NCBI RefSeq assembly: GCF_021730395.1
Contig: NC_069376.1
Coordinates: 18,509,001 to 18,573,000 of the forward strand
From: Mercenaria mercenaria
Lineage: Eukaryota; Mollusca; Bivalvia; Venerida; Veneridae
Length of the DNA stretch: 64,000 nt
Direction of reading: 5' to 3'
Shown here: positions 59,416 to 64,000 of the stretch, piece by piece
How positions within the stretch are numbered: the stretch's first letter is position 1
Layout of the letters: each line of letters opens with the position of its first letter
Position numbers and translations under genes: made by a program
The notes under the pieces: model-generated
What the model saw: only the letters and a program-made list of their open reading frames with translations
What the model was told of the DNA's origin: nothing
The model's database searches: none

Positions 59416-62099
59416 TCGACCACACATAAAAACGACAATTGTTTTATTATCAAATCCAGCCTACTCATAAGTATAAACATTAGATACAAATGTCTGCAGC
59501 CTTAGGTCATCTTTCGTGGTTAATTGTATACGACGTCGCATTGTTTTAACGTAATAATGTGTGGACGTCACAGCTGGAGGTCAATATGTGTGTTTGGCTC
59601 CGCCTTCGAGAAAATACGATTTTTTATCGTTGAACATGTGACTACATCTAGAAAAATGGAAAGGACTATAAATATAGATTTAATGATAGAAACAATAATT
59701 TCATATCACATGCGCAACAACGCTATTTTGTTTTTCTGCGCATGTGATATTACATTTTCATGTCTCCCTATGACATAGAGATCGATACTTTCGTACTGAT
59801 TAAAAGACGATGCGCTTATTTATACATAGGATTAAATTACTTTATCTTGTGTTCATACATGTGTGAACCCGGTCTATTTTTCTTTTCTGCTTTTGAATGA
59901 TTTGTTCTACATGCACGATTTTGAAAACAATTTTTCATCAAATATCAAACTGAAACTATCACCATCAGATTGGAAATTAACTAACTACTAACTACTAAGC
60001 AAATGAGTGCTCTCATTATATGTTCCGTAGTTATCGCCGCTTTTCGAATGTTACTGCTGCTGATTTTGTTGAAGTATGCCCATAAATACAGCGTTATGTA
60101 ACCTCAAGCCTATAGATACCTATCAAAAAGTAATGATTTTTATACAGCAAAGTCGCGACAATTCCTAAGTGCTTACTAGTACAGTCTCCTTAATTCTGTC
60201 TTCATTATTTGGTAAGTAATAACTTTTTTAATGTTAAATAAATCATTTCATTATGTTTTCGGTATAATAAAATAAATAATGTATTCCTGAGAGAGTGATC
60301 CCTCAAAATAACTCTATCCGTGACTAATATTTTTCAATGCGACAATTGTCAGTTACTTTAGAGAAAGAATTTAGTATTTAAAATGTAAATGTATAACTTG
60401 ATAAAATGTTGACGAAAATGGGCTTAAAATCCTGAAAGGCCACAACAGGAAATAATTCTTCCCGGCTAATTCTGACTTTTAAGTTGGTCGGGACTTTGAT
60501 ATGCACAATCAAAATTTTCCTAGCACCACAGCATAAAAATGAACCTGATAGTCATTTTATAATCTTATTTCATTCAAAAACATTTCAGGAACATTTTCAG
60601 AAAATAAAAGATACATACTAAGTGGCGAACGATCAGTAAAATGTTTAATAAGAAGTACTATATTATGTTTTTCATTACACCGCTTTTGTGTGTAACATGT
60701 ATTCAGGGATACACGCGTAACAATAAAGATAGGAAAGAAATCGAAAATGGCTAACAAAATAAGAATATAATTAAATGAAATTTATGCTATTGTAAACTTT
60801 TTTGTGGTGATTAACTTATTTTTCCCTTAGATACAAGCATTTGTATGTAAAAATTGAGTGTGCAATAGCTGCGCGTGAAAATAGGGTAGGAGAAAATTAA
60901 GACAATACCGCGAAAACGAAGGAGATCCCTGTTTATTTTTCGCTCATATTACAATTCAATTTTTTTTTTATCATAATTGTATTTGTGAAAAAAGAACACA
61001 CTACTTAGTCATTCCATTTGAAAACATATAGGTTTCAATGGGCCTTTATACCAAATGAAACATAATTACTTTTTGGATATAATGGAAACCCAAAAAATAA
61101 ATTAATCTCCGTAAAACAGAAACGTCACAACTATATATATTTAGGGTAGAGCTAAAATGTGATTTCTCGACGCGATTTGCGTAAGGAGTACGAATTTTTC
61201 CTTTTCAATACAATGTAATATCGGGTGAAGATCAACTTTTACTATTATTTAAACAAGTTATGAAGGATGCAACTTGTTTTTGGAAAATTCCGCTCATTAC
61301 ACTTTCTTAAAAATTGTAAGGTTAAAACTTTTCTGAGATGCTTTATGGATTTGGCCACACATGGGCAGTTTAACAAACCAATTATAGCTGAAGAATTACA
61401 CTCAGATCTTTCGTAAAAAACTGCAAACTATCGTACAATTACTCGGTATACAAAAGAAGAGCAACAGTTTTATTTGCATAATTACAATAGGTTTGGTTAT
61501 ACCAATGAAAAACTCACAAAACGTAAGGTCTCAGAATGCGACAGCATTAAAGCTGCTCAATATAGATCCAAGTACAGTTCACTTCCGGTGTGGTCACGTA
61601 ACCGTAGTAAAGTAAGCAGTGTTAGAGTAAATCGTCTGCAGTACATTGTGATATTGATAAATTTACAAAAAAAAAAAAAAAATCTTAATGAAGAAATTTG
61701 TGAGATTTGAAGAAACAACATCCATTCAAAGTTTTATTTTGCTTTTTCGAGACTTATTTGTAAATTATGATTAGCGGGCTCAAACGATTCTTCAGTTGTA
61801 TGTATCAAAAATACCGAGCACTAGCAAACTGACTGCAAAGGCTAGTATACAATAGTATACAATAATATATCAAATCAACCTAAATAAATTGCAAAGTTTT
61901 GCAAGATATGTCTAACCATTGAAGTTTAATTTTGAAGTATCTAAATTCATAATCTGAAAGTGTAGAGCATTGGTAAATATCCAAACGAACCTTAACAAGT
62001 TTTTACTTGGTCTTTTTTCACGAAACAGTGTGAATCGTTCTGTATATTGAGTGCAGTTAAATGGTAATTTTGTTCCCATTTAAAAGATTTCTTTTTCGC

Positions 62100-62258
62100 G
62101 TCGAGTTTTGGTTCACCAACTAATGTGAAATACACTCGATGACTGCTTCCTGGAAAATAACCAGTACTCGCACCGAAAGAAGGGACTGTTGGAGTCACGG
62201 TCAAAATCCGCTGACAGGATTCGACCCCGCGATCTCCGGTTTACGAGACATCTGTACA
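62100..62258 (-). mobile_element. tRNA-Thr-like SINE, 5'-truncated head
   Basis: On the minus strand a tRNA-like part with TGTCTCGTAAACCGG (anticodon arm) and GGGGTCGAATCC (B box) leads into a core. The core includes CCAGTACTGGTTATTTTCCA-like sequence similar to the SINE at 59,088. The A box is missing or changed, so this is not a working tRNA gene. Confidence 0.55.
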
Positions 62259-62362
62259 AAAATGAAAAAAGGTAAAAATTGTATCTCGATTCTACTCTAT
62301 ATTGTTTGAACTAATTTGAATATATTTTAAGTAAGTCAGTTTATTCAGAGATTACTTGCAAA

Positions 62363-62365
<3 letters not shown>

Positions 62366-62407
<42 letters not shown>
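62366..62407. repeat. Poly(A) run
   Basis: About 40 consecutive A residues on the + strand, with no identifiable retroposed sequence directly upstream. Confidence 0.9.
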
Positions 62408-62409
<2 letters not shown>

Positions 62410-62548
62410 TTAAAACATTATAGCAACCTGCCGAATATGAAATCGATTATCGAAAGTGCAAAGGCTATGCCACAAACTGCAATGTACCACAATTTCTTGC
62501 ATACCAGACGGGGATTTCCAGTATTTTTACCGGTGCTGGAAAAATCCA

Positions 62549-62574
62549 TCTTACACCCCCGGGTGTAAGATGGC
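62549..62574. repeat. 26-bp perfect palindrome
   Basis: CATCTTACACCCC and GGGGTGTAAGATG-type arms meet at CCCGGG. Centre of a short fold-back sequence. Confidence 0.7.
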
Positions 62575-62948
62575 TCTCGTGCTTTAAATGACGTATTACG
62601 AACTACTTATATGTAGAAGATTTATGTAGTTATTTGTATTTTATTTCGAAAAACGGAATAAAAATCCAGTACCTCGACAGTTCCTCTTTGTTCTTGATAG
62701 TATATTTCTCGATTCAAAACACGTTATTTTATCAAAAATTCATAACGTTACACTGCAACTGATAAAACAAAACCGGAACTAAACATTGTTATTTGTCTTT
62801 GAAACGTCATGACGTCTTTCCTGTTTACGGACGTTGGTTTCCCGCGCTTTGTTTAAATACGCTGCTATAAGAAATAGTTCTAAAACGAAAGCCGTTCGAC
62901 TGATTTTATTTTTATTATTATATCTTGATACCGGTATGCAAGAAAAAG

Positions 62949-63096
62949 ATTCTGTCACTGGTTATAGGTGCAGATAGGAATATCCGGCTCTCGGGTAACT
63001 GTTCAGGCGGTAACTCGGTAGGAACCTCGTTACCGCCTAAACAGTTACCCTCGAGGCCGGAAATTCCCATCTGCACCTATAACCAGTGAAAGAATC
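62949..63096. repeat. Long near-perfect hairpin
   Basis: GATTCTGTCACTGGTTATAG at the left and its near complement CTATAACCAGTGAAAGAATC at the right enclose further paired arms (GGTAACTGTTCAGGCGGTAA and complement). A fold-back element, well preserved, related to the decayed fragment at 40,880-40,990. Confidence 0.8.
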
Positions 63097-64000
63097 TTAT
63101 TATATTCAATTTGTGACTTTCATCGTACGTCAATTCAGTCGACTAAGTTCAAAAGATACTCAGAATACTGCGTGAACAAACCTATCTCAGTATTTGTTTC
63201 TATATATTTATACAGGAATATTTTAAAAATATGGGGTACCGTGTGTAAAACTTTTCAATATTCAACGCTGCATTCTTCGTGCGTAATCGGTATCCCGACC
63301 TATCCTATTTTTTTTTACATGACCCTAAATGTTTTATGGTCTTTGAGATTTTTTAAAAACTTTTTAATAAAAAGTTTTAAAAAACTGCTCATTCTATTCT
63401 TTAAAAATTGTCAATGATATTAGAAATATTCGTATTCATTTTTTTTGACATAAAAATAATTTCCGTAAAGTCTCATTGAACAAAAAAGTATAAAAAATCC
63501 TGCCTTTTTACTACCTATTTTTTAGGCATGTTACCGGACACAAAGAATTATTTAGGCTTTGGGAATGCACAGGTGAAACAAAAACTCTTTGAGGCCCGAG
63601 AGGAATTCCTTTCTTCGAAATATAACAACTTTTTGGACAAAACGTGATTATAAAATAGTATATAATGATAACGATACAAAATATCGGGAACTAATTCGTC
63701 AAAACAACGCTATGTATAACGACTTCCTGTGTACAAGTTTACAAATTATATTTTACTAAATTCTAAATATGTTAGTTGATATCGACACGATATCATTCGT
63801 AATTATATTAGCCTTCCGTCCGTAAGTTTCCGGTGGTTTCCGTACTATCAGAATCGGCTATTTCCGTGGTTTGGGCCGGGCCGGGCCGGTCCGGGTTTTA
63901 TTAATAACCAAAAGTAAGCACGTTGCTGCCGAGAAAATGCACTAGGAAAGGAAAAAAAAAGATTAGTACTATTTATATTTGGACTACATTCTATTTGGTA

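Larger units (their letters stand above)
57344..63909. mobile_element. 6.57-kb non-autonomous TIR element with perfect 9-bp target duplication (Mutator-like geometry)
   Basis: AAAAGTAAG occurs directly outside both ends (57,335-57,343 and 63,910-63,918). The TIRs are 57,344-57,454 and 63,794-63,909. They start GGTTATTAATAAAACCCGG, run through a CCCGGCCCGG tract and ACGGAAACCACCGGAAACTT, and differ by a few substitutions and one extra GGCCC unit. The interior is AT-rich and carries nested repeats: a MITE with a SINE inside (59,004-59,324) and several hairpins. No long open frame or transposase is present. A 9-bp duplication with long TIRs fits Mutator-like elements best. Confidence 0.88.

Noticed and set aside
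61474-61710. 78-codon frame MHNYNRFGYTNEKLTKRKVS inside the 6.57-kb element
   Set aside because: No transposase or other domain is recognisable, and the end of the frame is set by a poly(A) run.

Overview
The window is nuclear DNA from an AT-rich animal genome, almost certainly a bivalve mollusc and plausibly a venerid clam. The grounds are spliced genes with GT-AG introns, bivalve-style tRNA-derived SINEs, palindromic MITEs, and many noncoding elements carrying internal ~160-bp tandem repeats. The species cannot be proven from the sequence alone. Two host loci are recognisable; nearly everything else is repetitive.

Region 1 (1-28,410) is a tandem duplication of a nuclear-receptor gene. The second copy (coding exons 16,555-26,941, + strand) can be assembled exon by exon into a 674-residue receptor with an N-terminal A/B region, a DNA-binding domain with an odd second zinc finger, a hinge and a complete ligand-binding domain ending in an AF-2 helix. 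The first copy (1,521-9,292) has the same exons. Its first two coding exons (A/B and DNA-binding domain) carry frameshifts, two lost splice donors and a lost zinc ligand, while the hinge and ligand-binding exons stay open. Transposons present in one copy and absent from the other give clean empty sites and relative dates.

Region 2 (28,400-39,600) is repeat-rich. It holds a 31-bp minisatellite that seems to have grown from a SINE core, a terminal-inverted-repeat MITE, and several large noncoding elements with tandem cores and terminal hairpins. One of these contains a nested MITE, a nested second element and a hAT-type element with an 8-bp target duplication.

Region 3 (39,680-45,396, - strand) is the EBAG9/RCAS1 orthologue in four coding exons (221 residues), with SINEs and GGAATTC-rich repeats in its introns.

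Region 4 (45,400-64,000) has no recognisable gene. It contains three more tandem-core elements, one split at its 3' hairpin by a 1.9-kb TIR element carrying five spaced copies of a 15-mer. A large inverted repeat with ~570-bp arms follows, interrupted by another TIR element. Last is a 6.57-kb element with ~111-116-bp TIRs and a perfect 9-bp target duplication (Mutator-like geometry) that contains nested MITE and SINE insertions.

The least described signal is the superfamily of tandem-core elements. At least seven families in this window have diverged monomers, yet the measurable ones share a ~157-166-bp monomer length, common short blocks and the same layout: a CAAGAG-like start, a 5' hairpin, the tandem core and a 3' hairpin.
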